DNA from: Strix aluco
Lineage: Eukaryota; Chordata; Aves; Strigiformes; Strigidae
Direction of reading: 5' to 3'
Assembly: GCF_031877795.1 (NCBI RefSeq)
Contig: NC_133943.1
Location: 11,339,001 to 11,403,000, forward strand
Length of the DNA stretch: 64,000 nt
Below, in pieces: positions 43,601 through 57,005 of this stretch. Every line of letters starts with the position of its first letter. Position 1 is the first letter of the stretch. The position numbers were made by a program, and so were the translations under genes. The notes under the pieces are model-generated. The model ran no database searches. It was given only the letters and a program-made list of their open reading frames with translations, and was not told where the DNA came from.

Positions 43601-46600
43601 TAAGAGTAAAGTCCTGCCTGCTGGAATTGTGAAATCTCTGTAAGCAAGCTTATAAGCAAGTATTAGCACAGCTGGCAAAGGCTTTCAGCTAGGAAAAAGC
43701 TATTCTACTGGTGAAGACGTGCAGGAGAGTGCAGATGAACTGAAGTCTGCAAAAGCGTATCAGATGGGGGGCTGTGCGGACTGGAGGGCTGCTGAGAAGC
43801 CACTGCAGTATTCATGATGGATTTTAGGTCCTTATACCAAAATGCTTTAGCAATAGCTTTTAGTAAAATATTTTTTTCTCTGTTCCCTGCATGGACTCTA
43901 GTTTTGCAGGCAGGTGTGATAAAAACCTTTTGAAATGCCAGATGGAGGGAGGAGATGGACCTGGCACATAACATGCAATAAGGGGACTGGTTTGGTAGGT
44001 CCTGATGGAGCACTTCAGCCCAGTGATGGATTTGAGAAGCAGCTTTGTACTGAGCTGAACGCAAAACTCATAATAGGAAAAGATGCCTGTTCTTACAAGA
44101 GCTCCATTAAAAAGCTTTTGTGAAAATTCAGGCCATAAACAACTGAATGAAGGAACTTCAGAATCTACATTGGTGAAGAAAAAGAAGGTAGGGAATGAAC
44201 CTAAGTTAGACAGATTCCCCCAGGGAAGCAGAAATAGGGGTCTTGTTAAAGCATCAGCTGTTAATTCCCATCTGTATGTAATTTCCATTCCTATCATCTG
44301 TGTAGAATAAAGTCCTTCCAAAAAGGATCGTTAGTGAACTGGTTAAAAACTGCAGGAGGCCCAAGTACAAGCTTGTGGTAGGTGTCCCACAGCTTGGAGG
44401 AGTCCATCTGTTTCCCACATGGGTTTGAGGCCAGATGACATTTCTAGGCAGTATAGAGGCAAAGGTCGCCAGTGACAGAATTGCCCAAGTGTAGGGAAAC
44501 CACATCAGGGAAAACTAGAAGTTGCTGAAGCAGCCCAGTCACCATCAGCAACTCTTCCCAAGGTGCAGGCAAAACAGTCACCACTCAACTGCCATTGAAG
44601 GTATGACACTGACAGCCTGAAAGCCACATTGCTAATCAGAAATAACTTGGACCCATGGAAAATGTACATGCCTGAAGTACGTGAGAACTGCAAGAAGTAA
44701 ATAAACTATAATTATCAGCGACATCAGGAGAAATCCAGCTTTTAGGGAAGTTATGTCTATATAAGGGGTAGACTTTTAATAAAATGACCACTATCTCTAG
44801 TGCTGTGGGGTTTTGAGTGACCTCCACTCAGCCACCTGTTGTTTTACCATTGTGAACTGTAGCTAAATTAACTAAGTAGGGTGCTGTTTTGGAGTGAGTT
44901 CATCTGTCTGTTAACTGTGCTAATAGATTTTCTTCTGGACATTTTCAGACATTTCTGGTGGATGGGAATAAGAGCAAGTGCTGACTCTACAAGCAGCTCA
45001 TGGTTTCCCCACCATTCCTCCAGGGTAACAGAGATGAACTGCTCCCCATGTGGACTCTGAGTAAAATTGTGCTGAAGCCTCCTCATGAAACCCATTCATG
45101 ACACAAATGTGCTGATGCCGTTTCTACTGACTGGTGGGAATCAGCTGCTCACTGCTGGACCAGTTCATGCTGGACCAAAGACCATATTCTGCAGGAGAAT
45201 GACATGACCAAGTAGCAGATGCATCTGGTGGAAAGTCACGTCACAGGGACAGAGTTCAGTGTACCTGGTATCACAAGAGAAGAGATTGTCTCTGAAATAG
45301 CTCTGAGTTAAAGGCTGGCAGACATGACAGCAGAAGAGAAAGGACGTAATGAGAAGAGCAGCTCTCATGAAACGCTAGTCTCTTTTTCCAGAAATGAAGA
45401 ATTTAGGACCTAGCCCTCATCCAAAATCAGACTGCGGTTAAACCAGAGAGAGCTCTCCAGAAGCTCTGTCATCATCGAACTGGTCAGATGGCAATGAAAG
45501 AGAAACAAAATCACATCCTGGAGCACAGCCAGAAGCAACTACCTAAATTGCCATCAGCAGACCCAACTGCAGCAGTAAGAAATGCCAAGAGATACTCAGA
45601 CATATGCATTGACTACTGAAACCTTCATTTACAAACAAATCTACTGTTATCCCCATGTAGCAGACACCCAGGATAAAACACCAAGAGTGAAATATGTTCG
45701 TAGTTTAGTTATGGTGCCATCAGACTAAAACAGTACCCAAATATCAAGGCAAAACAGTGAACCCTAGTCTACTGAATGTCATTCAAACCCATAAATGTTC
45801 AAGAGAGACATCAGAGAATGACACAAAATCCAACCCGAGATTTTAGAAGTGAAAACATCTTTGTTTAGATTATGTAGTTTGTGTCCTTAAAACACAGAGG
45901 GAAATTTTGGTAGGAGAATAACAGATTCCAAATCATTTTAATGAGATAAAGTTTAAATTTGCAAGGACTAGACATCAATTTGAGAGAAATCACATCCTCC
46001 TGGTGGGACGTTTAATCAGCTGATTATTTCAGAAGACATGCTTTGGCACACTAAGGTGATGGAGCTGTTTGTAGGCTCCAGGAAGTCGTACAGGTTTGCT
46101 CAAAATTTCACAGTACAAGCACAGAACTATTATGTCAGCCAGTTAATAGAGATTTTTGACTGGAAAAAGGAATACTCAGTGATTTTAGAGAGTTAAAATT
46201 GCCTAAAATCAATCTCTTCTCATTTATCTGAATTCAAAGGGCATAAAAACCAAGCTGATTTCAAATCACCAATCCATCTCATCTCCCCCAAAATACCCTC
46301 AAGATGCTGTTGATCTGCATTTGAACCAGTTGAGATGACTGATAGGCAGTGATTGTATCACCTGAGGAATCTGTGAAGGTTTTGAGAGCAAAATCAGTAT
46401 TCCACTATTAAACTGCAAGATGTCACATGTGAAGACCAGGAGTAAGTTTGGAGTTCCCTTGGATGTGCTATATTCCTTCTACTCCCCCAGTTTTTTGGAG
46501 GGTGGATAACACGCACAAACTCAGCTGCATTGAGCCTCCCGAGTCTTGGCTCTCTTTTGTTAGGTCTATTGATGCACAAAATACGACTCAGGCTCCCTGA

Positions 46601-49600
46601 CTTGTTCTTGCGTAACACTGTCACAAGACCAGTTTGAATCTATTCTCACTGCTCTTTAGCCAGCTGAGGACATCTGCACTGAACGCTGCTTTTCAGGCAC
46701 ATGGTGAGGAATGTATACACACACAGTACATATGGACATGTATACCCATACATCTCCAAGGGTGCCCTGGATTGGACTGTGTAAGGAGTGCTGTGGTGAG
46801 GGTACACTGTGGTTTCCGTACCTAACAAATTTTACTTAACAATGAAGGAACTGAACAGCCTATTTTTTGCAAATGCAAACCCAAAGATTTTGGCCTGCTT
46901 AGTACATCAAGGCTGCCACACACATTCATTGAAAGAAAGGCAAATGATGAGGGAACTCCGTAACCCTGCCACACAGATGCAGAAAAGAATTTGGAAATAC
47001 CCCAGTGTTTTCCAGCAGCCTATAATGGGAGACTGGCTATGGAAGAAGAATTGCTGGTATGATCTCAGGACTCAACCCACTGTAGTCAGACAGTCTGCCC
47101 ACAATGATGGGCCCGGCCAAGACAATACAAGCTCTATACTCACTGATAATCTAGACCCAAATACAAACATTTGCATCCCCATGCCTGACTACACTACTCA
47201 AGTGGGCAAATGAACATGGAAATGTAATGTAGATAGCAGGCTACCTGGTCTCCTAGTTTCAATACCAGTGAAATTTCTTTGTTGCTTTCAAAAACTCCCG
47301 ATGGAGCCAGTTGAAAAGATGGATGTAAACAGCTCCTCCGGCCACAGGCAGTGCTGGATATTCCTACGAGGGCTAAGCTCCTGTGTGTATTACACGGCTG
47401 CCTCTATTCAGGAGGCTAAAAAGAAGTTCAGTCCTGCTTGTATATGCTGGAATCATTACATACAGTGTTCCCATAAATCATATAAATGAGTATTACTATG
47501 TCACTAGTTAGGACGGTTGCTGTTATTATTGAAAAACCTTCTGGCAATCCAATCCTAGTGCCATCCAAGCCGAGGTTGGCCTCAGTGTAATTCATACCAG
47601 TCTCAAGTCTGTTGCCCTGCAAACAGTTTCCCAAAAAGACTCTGGCAGCTAGACAGTCAGTGTTAAGGCTGCTGCGTCCATTCTCCATCATATTTCCCAA
47701 TCCAAGGGTGAGACAGGTTGACACAGAGCCGTGTTACCAGCCACACAGGGCTCTGCACCCCCAGAGCAGGGTCTGTTCCATGGCTGCTACACGTCCAAGC
47801 CACAGACAGCCTCTTTTCCACTTGGGATGAAACACCTCGTGTGTCACAGGAGACCGGGGAGAACCAACCCCAACCTTCCTCCTGGGAACATACACACAGA
47901 TGAATCTCAGCAGACGCTCTCAGAGCACCCAGCAAGGCCGCTGGTGAAAGAAGCCACAACAGCAGAGGCAGCATTTACCTCAGCCAATGTGCCATCAATC
48001 ATCAGAATAGAAACTTGACTAAACACAGAGATTGGAAAAGGCAGAGAGGAGAGGATCCCGCGAGGCAGCAGAAGACCATGGACGCCCTGTCTGTGGTCTC
48101 ATTCTGCACATTCCACCCTCCAGTCAGCTCTGTCTGAACCGCTTACCCAGAGTCCAATTTATTCCTGTGGATTTTCAAGAAATATGAATCCTAAAACAAG
48201 ATGTACTGAAAGTTCAGTACATAATATTGAAGCTAGTATCTGTCATGTCAATTCTGTCTCTCCAATTTATTCATTCTGCTTGTTATTATCATCTGACTAT
48301 AATCTACTCATAAACAATACCATTATGATTTTTTTCCATGCCTATTTATTTCCTCAGTCACTGACTTGGCTTCCTGAGGCTATTAAAAAAATATATATAA
48401 ATATTTATATAAACACATCTCTATTTTGAAATGGTCCCTAACTACTTATAAATGCAATATGACATCAACCAAAAATCAAAGCATATTTGGCACATGGGAC
48501 TCACTACTGGCTATGAAAACGCATGTAGCTGAAATAGCCCCAGCAAAGGACCCACCCAACCCTATACAGAATGCATTTAAATAAATATAGGGTCCAGTCT
48601 TGGCCCATAGATGGGCAAAACTCTTCAGCAGGTGGGAGAGGAGCCACCTGAGCGACAGCACAGGGGGAACATCCGTGCACCAGCCAGACATGCAGATATA
48701 GTTGTGGCACTGCAGCACCACAGCTTATTTGTAGTTGGACAGGTGAGAGTGTCCATTCCATTCATGGACACGTTTCCAGAATAAAATCTGATTACACTAG
48801 AACAGAGAAGACAGCAAATATTATCTCTGAGGGTTTTTTCTCACAGAAAACAGCCTCCAACAATTCTTCCATTTTGGGTTATAGATTTAAAGTAATTTAG
48901 AATAAGGAGAAAAAAAAACTTCTGAAATAATCCCTTTGCAGACATGAGAAACTACCATGTAGAGTCCCACGTTGATGAGCCCAGCTATAATCCAGTCTTT
49001 GCTTTCTGCTGACTAGCTGAGCTCTCGTGGTTTATTATGTCAGTGGAACCCCTCAAAAGAATTATAGCCTTTTATTCAGCTCCGAACCATGTATTATTAT
49101 GAATACGAAACTGGTTCAAATAATCTATTGGTCCTGCTGTAACATTAGACAAAGTCTTAAGTAATTACCTATCTCTTCAAAGAATGTATTTTCATTGGCG
49201 TCAGATCCCACTGAAAGCAGGGGTGCATGCTTGTGGATACGCTGTGCACAACGTCCCCGGAGCAAGCACATGGCAATGTATAAACAACAGGACAGAGCTC
49301 CTGCCACCACAGCACTGCAAAATAAAAGGCTTCCACAGCAAACAAAAATCTAATCTCAATTAATCATAATAAAAACACATTAAATGATGCTCAGAAGAAA
49401 TACAGACACAAGTAATTCAGGCAACATGCACATCATAGTGGCAAACCTCAAGTTAGTGATAAATAATAATTAAAGGTATTCATAAAGTTAATTTGAAAAC
49501 AGATGTTAGCATCAGCCCTGCAAAAAGAGGGGCTCAGGCAGGTTCCTGCATCCAAGTGGTCCCAGTGGAATCAGTAGACTCCGTGACAGCAGCAGGACTT

Positions 49601-52600
49601 TAACCTGTATTTTAAAAGTTGTCTGTTCCAGCGTTGGTGACGGCTCATTTAACACCCGCAAAGCAGCAGGACCAAGGCTCTCTAACTCCACTCACTACAT
49701 TGAGCCTTGGTTTTGTTACACACTCTCTGCAAGTCCTGCTCATAACTGATAAGATTTGGGGAATCTTTTTAGTCTCAACTGTCTGGGCTTGACAATTAAC
49801 TATTTGCTGAAAAGCCTTTTTTCAAATGTGAATTTCAATTCACAGTACTCGTCATTCCACAGGAATAATACAAACCCATAAACTGTGTCATGTAGGTCAC
49901 AAATGCAAGTATCTCTAAGCCAACGTGGTTTATAGGTTGTGCTGTGTGTCAGAGCATCTGCCTAGATCCCGTAGGAGTGAAACGAGAGGTCCCACCAAGC
50001 AACTGTAGTTAGGCCATGGGAACCATTAGACCTGTGGATTAGTTCTTGTCTGATCTGCACTGAGAAGTCCCAAAGAACTGGGAAGACCATCTACAGGTAC
50101 AAAGTGAAATGTGGTTATAAAAAGTCAATGAGAGCCCAAGACAGGACCATCTTGGGCTTTTCTGTTTCATTACTCTTGCCCACTTTGCAGAATTGCATCA
50201 AATTTGTTGGGTCCAACGTGAAAAGAAAAACTGACCCTTAATTTCAGCATCAGCTGTTGGCTGAACTGAATGAGTGGAAAAAAAGCATAGGAGAGGGAGG
50301 CAACCCATCCATTCGATTTGTGTTTGCTGGCCATTCACAGGAGAGGCAGATTCACTTTCAATCTGAGGTCAATCCAACTGAGAGCCAGCACCAGCAGGTA
50401 GGGAAATTTATGAGCATTATATTGTTTGGACTCTGATTCTGAAATCATTGTACTCTGCAGCGAGTCGTACTTTGTGGGCGGTGACTACGGTGCTATAATT
50501 ACCACTATAATTACATTGGCATGTTTCCTTCTTGGCGAGCCTCATGGAATTACAGTCCCGTTACCTGACCTGGGTTTCTGATAGTCCTAGCACAAGAGGC
50601 AATAGCATTTTATTTTTGGCCTGGAAACAAGCTGGTAGGGTTAGTATGAATTGGAAGGCCAGGAATGCCAAGATGGTTTCTTCCAGAGCAAAAAAAAATG
50701 TTGGCAATGTCCACTTTGACTGCAACTACCACTTGTGGCTCCATCAGGAGGTGAGGCAGAGGAGGAACCAAGGAACCAGAACATCTAGAGAATCTGGCAC
50801 TGCAAAGGAGGACAGCCTGGGACTCACCCATCTCACCCATCTTTAACTTCTGCCTCATATAACTGCATCATAAATACACATAAGCTGGGTGTGTCCAATA
50901 AATATGTCAACCGTGACAATTAAATTATTTGCATTGGGCTTTGGCATTAATATAGTAGTGGTAATTCTCATCTCTCCTACAGCTATTGCTCAGGATTTGG
51001 TGGGTTCAAAAACACAAAAACATCTTGTGTTGCAGGTGGAACCCAGTTCCTCTTTGTTTTGATCCTGCCTATAACAAAGCATGTGTTAACCTTGAATCAC
51101 ATAAAACAAAGAGGACACTTTATATACCAGGTCATCTTCTGATGAGGGACCCAGATAATCTTTTTTGCTTTATATGAAAGCGTGTTTTTCCCAAAATCAA
51201 ATAGGATTTCTGCAGAAGAACTGTGATGAGTTTCCATGCTCCTCCAAGCAGGATCTGACACTGCAGCCCTCGGTCAGGAGATGGAGCTCACTGTGCCCCA
51301 GCAGGCCGTTGTCTGGATGAAACCAGAGACTCCACTGCAAATCTTTTGCAGATTCTTCTTTTCTTTATAACACACAGGGGGATTCGGTTTTGGTGACTTC
51401 GCTGAACAATTCTCTGAATCAAAGCTTCTTCTCGAAACTCTTTTCTCCAGTTTCTGATGTATTTTTCTCCCTGCTGATTTGGAGTCCGACCTGGGAATAT
51501 GGGTTTTACAGGATGTTCAACACTTCTCTGCGTCAAGCCACAGCTGACTGAGGTAGCCACTTCACTCAAGGAAATTATTTGAGGTTTTCTAAGAGCCTCT
51601 TGACAGTAGGTAAAGATTGTTTCAGCTTGTGGGAGTGCCAGCTAGAATCCTTTATAACCTGAATGACATGTAATGTCATAAAAACTCCTGCTAAAACTCA
51701 CTCTGTCCTTTCGAGATGGCAATTTTGACGTCAATGTCTGTCTTTTCAACCATCAGATAGCTCATTTGGATAAGAACCAGCAAGTTGAAGACTGCCTACA
51801 AGTACCTCCTAACAAGAGTCCCTTCCATGTATTATTTTAGTTTGAATGTAACTCAGCATGTCTTGCAGATCTCTTCCCCATTCTCTCAAGGGGAAAAAAA
51901 AAAAAAAGTACCACTGTGAGAAAAGGGGAGAAATAGATGGTTTTGGCCAATGCTCTTATCTGGTGACTAAGCAGACTGCAGTCTGATATGTCTCAATCTG
52001 AACGCCCACATTTTGACGACCCCTTTGCACATAATTACCAACAGAGCTTCCATTTTTCTTTAGCTAGTGCAGTAGTCACAGAAATCATGACTGTTTGGCA
52101 TTATCTGCCTTATATTAGTTGTAATCACATCACATTTTTGTTTATATCCACAAATAATAAAAACCATGCATATCTTTAGTTTGACTTAAAGAATAAAGTA
52201 AATACATAATTCTGGCAAATTGTTTGGAATTATAGTTTAACGGCATCTGGTTCAGATATTCTGTAGTAAATTGTTGGCACCGACGTTGCCACTTTTTTTT
52301 TTTTTTTGAACCAAAATGTTCTCAGAAACATGTGTTTTTCGTCCAACTTCCATGTAATCCATTTTATGAAGGCCACAAAGCTTACGAAGTTTGAAACTTA
52401 AACTACCTGGGCAGAAGGGATCGTTTCTGGACACTCATTACACAGCTGATTAACTGAGGAATAAACAATTCTGGCATGCAACCTAGCGTGTCTGTTGTTT
52501 TGGCTTTTTGTCTCAAGGAGTTGTCTTTCTCGAAATACCTCCCCAGGTACAATGTGTACATTCCACCCTGTTTTGCTCACAAATTACATACCTCTCTTTT

Positions 52601-53875
52601 ATGTCAAGTCCAATATAGCTGCACCAGGTTTTCTTATTCCACATAAAAAGTAACCAATTACTTGAGTAAATACCTGTTTTAAAAATATCACAGAGTGGTT
52701 TCCTGCTGCTCTAAATACTAAAACGTTCAGCAGGATTTGTGACGCTTATAAATCTTTCAAATAGTTCATATTTTATCAAAGCCAGACCATCTTTAAACCT
52801 GATGCATAACTCATTGAGACCATTTCTCAAATACCTGACTTTTTTATACATGCAATCAGGAAAAAAATGGCCGTATAATTTTTAATATAATTAGCTCTGA
52901 CTTTTCTTGCATTTCATTCTCTGTGGCTTTATCATCAACTTATGCTCATTCATCATGAAAACTACAGTTACCAGAGATTCAAAAATACTAAATCGATGAT
53001 GATGGGGGAAAAGTGGCTTAAAATACAACCCTTTGAAGCTTCCCAACAGACCTACATTTACTGAGCCTAACAGGTTCTCCAGTGTCAAATCCCATTTCAG
53101 TCACTGTCAGCAGCTTTATTCGCACCATCCGAGAACCAACTTGTGGGAATTAAATCAACACGTTCCCAGAGCAGGTCCCACACCAGGTGGAACCAAGTCC
53201 AAGAGGCAGCTTCCTCTGCTCTCCCAACCACTTTCCCAGCAATGCTTTGCAGCTCTGGGCTGGCTTCGTAATGATGTGTCATTTGCAAGTCAGCACCTTG
53301 CACTAAGCCCTGAGGTGGGGAAATTACCCAGGAGAAGAGGCAACAATAAATTCCCCTGTCTTGCTTATTTTCTCAAGTCTGATGAAATCCCATCACGCTG
53401 CTGGGGCTGCACAGCACAGCTTACTCTAACTCTACTGTGAAATGTGTTTAGTCACAGATAAAAAACTCAGAATCCAGACCTCGGCACACCTTCCCCACAG
53501 CATCCTCTTCCGTTTTGAAGTCATCGGCCTTTCCATCCTTCATAACTGGGTGTGCTTGCTCTCTCCCTGTGTGCTGGAGCCTCCTGCACAGCATTCCTCA
53601 GCCTTCACCTGCCTGCAATGGCCTTGCAAGGACACAGCCCTGTTAATCATCTCCCTATAAAACCCCAAACAATTAAATGCTTCCCATTTAAAGGTAGTTG
53701 CAATATGCTCGTGCTACTGCTTGATCATATAAAGTTTTAATCAAATTATGAAGCACTCTTAAAAAGTAAAACCTATGTATGTTAGCTAAAGGGAAGTCAA
53801 AAGCGTATTCCTAAAAGCCAACAGTCGTTCAAAGCTGCTGGAAGTAGTTGTGATCCTCTCCAAAGTGTTACTCCT
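40681..53875. other. Intergenic, no gene seen
   Basis: Unique sequence. Around 41740-41790 a TTCTCACC...CCAATGG segment weakly echoes the MITE remnants upstream. A reverse TGATGCAA core lies at 50193. Frames at minus 43860-44321 and plus 46809-47213 are unrecognised and probably spurious. The stretch at 47620-48180 is somewhat GC-richer without a recognised cause. Confidence 0.55.
52293..52307 (+). repeat. T15 homopolymer
   Basis: Fifteen T between CGACGTTGCCAC and GAACC. No attached retroposon body recognised on either strand. Confidence 0.9.
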
Positions 53876-53998
53876 CAAACACGGCATCAAACGCCTCGCA
53901 ACCGGACACCATCCTGCGAGCAGGCACCCGCGTCCACGCAAGCTCCCTGCCGCTGGAGCAAAGCTGCAGGCTCCGTGCCTCAGTGCCTCGGGATTCAG
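53876..53998. promoter_or_regulatory. Isolated CpG-rich patch 3 kb upstream of STC2
   Basis: About eleven CpG dinucleotides in roughly 120 bases, surrounded by CpG-poor AT-rich DNA and separated from the main island by about 1.4 kb. No repeat family or coding exon recognised; a 73-codon minus-strand frame across it looks like nothing known. It could be a small enhancer, a secondary start site or a decayed GC-rich insertion. Confidence 0.4.
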
Positions 53999-55379
53999 GC
54001 ATCCCAATCTCCTGGAAACCAGCCTCTAAATCACTGGAATTGGTAACTATTCTATAAAATTACCTGGCATTCAAACTGGCAGTCGATCGTGCTGCCAGGG
54101 AGCAAGTTACACTGCACTCCAAAAGATGCCAAATTTGCTAGAGCATGACTTGTGTATCATGCGCAGTTTTCCTGACAGCGCTCACCTTTAAAATGCAGGC
54201 ACAGCTTCTTGCCTTGCTAAGGGCGGGCTGAGCGGGGCCAGATCCTCTAATCCCAGGAGCACCCTGAGGAGTGACCTCGAGAGAGAAAAACAGGGAAAAA
54301 TCCTCCAGCTCTGAGTGCCACCCGCCGCCCAGCAATGTCTGCTGAGCAGGAAGAGATGGGAAATGCTCAACGTGCTGACAGCCGGCAGATTTCTTCACCA
54401 AATAGTGACACGAGGGGGTGCTATTTTAGGCACGGTTTTGGTAAGGAAAAGCTGTGAAAATAACCTTGGATGGAGCAATTAGTGCAAGATGGGCTGAAGG
54501 GGAGGATGAGCCGCACTAGAGCAGCCAGGGCTGCGTGGTTCAAATGACATGCTCTGAGAAATGATGAGACCTGACTAGAGAAGTCAACCAGAGGGTCTGG
54601 CGTGTGGAGGATGCACGGAATTCCTTTAAGTCAAAAGGGCAAAACCCATCCGAAAATTCTAACTGTAAAAAGAGGCAGAAAGATTGATGAGGAATAGCTG
54701 CAGGAGGGCACCAGACCTACAGCAGCAGGGAAAAGGCTTTAGGAGGAAGCACAATTTGTGAAGCACAAGAAAAAAAAAAAAATCTGTTATATGTATAACA
54801 CAAACTTGCTGATGAGGAGCAGTACACTGGTTGTAACCTCCCTCCTCGTTCAGAGAAAAACTGCTGCCCCTTAAATTCTCCTGCCTGTACTCCCTCTGTG
54901 CTGCTCCAGAGTTCATTCAGCCCCTGGTCTTCTTTGAACGCTGGAGATGAGAATTGTTAAAGTCAAGCCAGCTAGACCTAGCAAAGGCAATTAAATAGCA
55001 AAACTCTTCAGCAGTATAAATAGTAAGAGAACAAGGACAAAAGAAGGGCCACCAGGCACTCAGGGTGAGGTAAAAATGAAGAAGGAAAACCAATTCCTTT
55101 AATAGCCCTGTTGTCAAAAAGGGCAGAGCCCATCCCAGGGGCACAGGGGCTTTGCAGACATCCGCACTGGCACAGCGAGTTCCTTGGAGGAAAGCTGCAA
55201 GTTGCAGTTTACAAGGCAGCAGCGTATTGATAAAAGGGAATTTCCACATGAGCTTGGCACCGCCGCTAAGAATTTCAATCTCAGAAAGATGTTTCGAAGT
55301 CAAACCCTAAAGAACGATAAACAAACCGCACCGCCCAGACCCAGCAAACAAACCTCCCGGCCTGGGACAAAACCAGGGA
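53999..55379. other. STC2 5' flank between the CpG patch and the island
   Basis: Intermediate GC content with an A14 run near 54769. No repeat or exon recognised. May hold proximal regulatory DNA given its position, but nothing specific can be shown. Confidence 0.5.
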
Positions 55380-56694
55380 AGGAAGGCCCAGGCGAGCGGA
55401 GCCGGGGGGGGGGGGGACGGGGGACGGACGTCGCGGGGGCTGCGAGGGGGGTGTCAAAACGTGCCTGGTGGTGCATAGCCGTGGAGCCATGGTTCTGCGG
55501 CGCGGTGTCACGTCCCGCCGAGGAGACCCTTGCTCGGGGAGGTGTGAGTGGATTTCCTCAAGTGCATTTTGACAGCTGTGAGGAAGCGGGCGGCAGCAGC
55601 AGCTGGAGACATTCCTGGCTGCGCCCCCCCCCCCCCGGCGGGACCCCCGCCCCCGGCACGGCGCAGCGCGCCCCGGCACCGCCGGGGGCTGGGGGGCTGC
55701 TGGGGGAGGCAGGAGCCGCGTGGGGCCTGCGGGGTCTGATGAAACATCTGATGTGCATTACGGCAGGGCAAGGGGAGGCACGCCCGCCCCCTCCCCGGCC
55801 AGCGCCGCACTTCTCATCACCTGCTACAGATTTTCCTGCGCCCCCCGCCCCCCGCTCCGCTCCAGCTACCGGACAAAAGGGAGCAGCCAGAGCTGGCTAT
55901 GGGGTGTTCCAGGGGGGTGGGGGGTGCGGGCGGCGGCAGCAGCTTGCAAGGGTGATGCTCTCCCCCATTCCCCCCACCCGGTGTCGGAAGAGGGGGGCGG
56001 GGGTGTCAGGGAAGGCAGCGCCCGGCCTCGCTCACCCGGCCGGGTCCACACGAAGGTACCACGTCCCCCCTCCCACCCCCGCCTAGGTGATGATGGATTT
56101 AGCCCAAATCCCCTCGGAGCTCGCAGGGTACAAAATCCCACGGAATACAAAAAAGGGAGTGGAGAATTTCCAAGAAAGTCAGTGCGATAGCTGCTTCGGA
56201 GAGGGATTTTTTTTTTTTTTTTTCCAGTCAAGTCTCGCAACGAGGCGTCATGCCGCAGGACGGCCGGCGCGGGCAGCCGGCTCCGGGCACGGGCACCCCC
56301 GCTGCTCCCCCGCGCAAGGGCAGCGGCGGCTGGAGGAGCGGCCTGAAGTTGCCTTCCTGGCCCCGGCGCCGCGGCTGCGGGGGGAACCGGCCGCTCGGTG
56401 CTGCCTCCCTCCCTCCAAAGCAGCGCGCTTGTCAAAATCCCGCTTTTTCACCTTTTTTTTTTTTTTGCTCCCCCGCCCATGCCGCCGCCGGAGGGGGGGG
56501 GGGGGCACCTTCACACCCCCCCCTCGCCTCCGGGGGAAGGGCATGGGGGGTGGGGGGGGTGCAGTCGCTACCCGCTGCCCCCCCACACGCCCATCCCCCG
56601 CAGCACGGGGAGGGGGGGGCCGGGGGAGGCGGGAGGCTGCAACCTGCCGGCGGGGCAGGGCCGGCCCCCGGCGGGCGGTCGGAGCGGGGCGGCG

Positions 56695-56800
56695 GCTGCC
56701 ATTGGCCGCGGCGCGGAGCGACACCTGCTCGGCTCCCTCATGCGAGTGACACCGGGGCTCGGCGGGGATATTTGAGGCACCCTCCGGCGCCGCCGCCGCC
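56695..56800 (+). promoter_or_regulatory. STC2: Putative STC2 core promoter (inverted CCAAT, TATA-like)
   Basis: An inverted CCAAT box (ATTGG, 56701-56705) lies about 65 bases upstream of a TATA-like GATATTT (about 56767-56773), which stands out in very GC-rich flanks. This spacing fits a start site near 56795-56805 and a 5' leader of roughly 130 bases. Between them are an E-box-type CACCTG (56722-56727) and GAGTGACAC (about 56744). The start site is inferred; CpG-island promoters often start at several positions and the true leader may be longer. Confidence 0.5.
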
Positions 56801-56828
56801 ACTCCGCGCTCGCCGCCGCGCCGGGCAC

Positions 56829-57005
56829 ATGCGGTTCGCGGGGCCGCGGCGAGGAGCGCGCTGGGCCCGGGTGCGGCACCCCGCGGGGGAGGACGCGGCG
56901 GCGGCGGCGGGGGGAGGAAGGCGCGACCATGTGCGCGGAGCTCCGCGGCAAGCTGCTGGCCCTGGCCCTGCTGCTCGCCAGCGCCCGGGCGGCGGCGGGC
57001 ACTGA
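56829..57005 (+). other. Overlapping upstream ORF (58 codons) at the STC2 start
   Basis: ATG at 56829 lies 100 bases upstream of the STC2 ATG in a different frame and reads MRFAGPRRGARWARV through to a TGA at 57003-57005, inside STC2 exon 1. Its context is weak (C at -3, C at +4), so leaky scanning to the stronger STC2 ATG is expected. If transcription starts near 56800, it would be in the leader. Overlapping uORFs generally repress the main frame and can be bypassed during the integrated stress response. The Arg/Ala/Gly-rich peptide looks like composition rather than a selected protein. Confidence 0.45.

Noticed and set aside
43860..44321. 153-codon minus-strand frame
   Set aside because: Contains a poly-T derived Phe run and overlaps another minus frame; no family resemblance.
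55184..56086. 300-codon plus-strand open frame
   Set aside because: Runs through the CpG island, where stops are rare. Pro/Gly/Ala/Arg-rich, interrupted by homopolymers and opposed by equally long frames; no domain.
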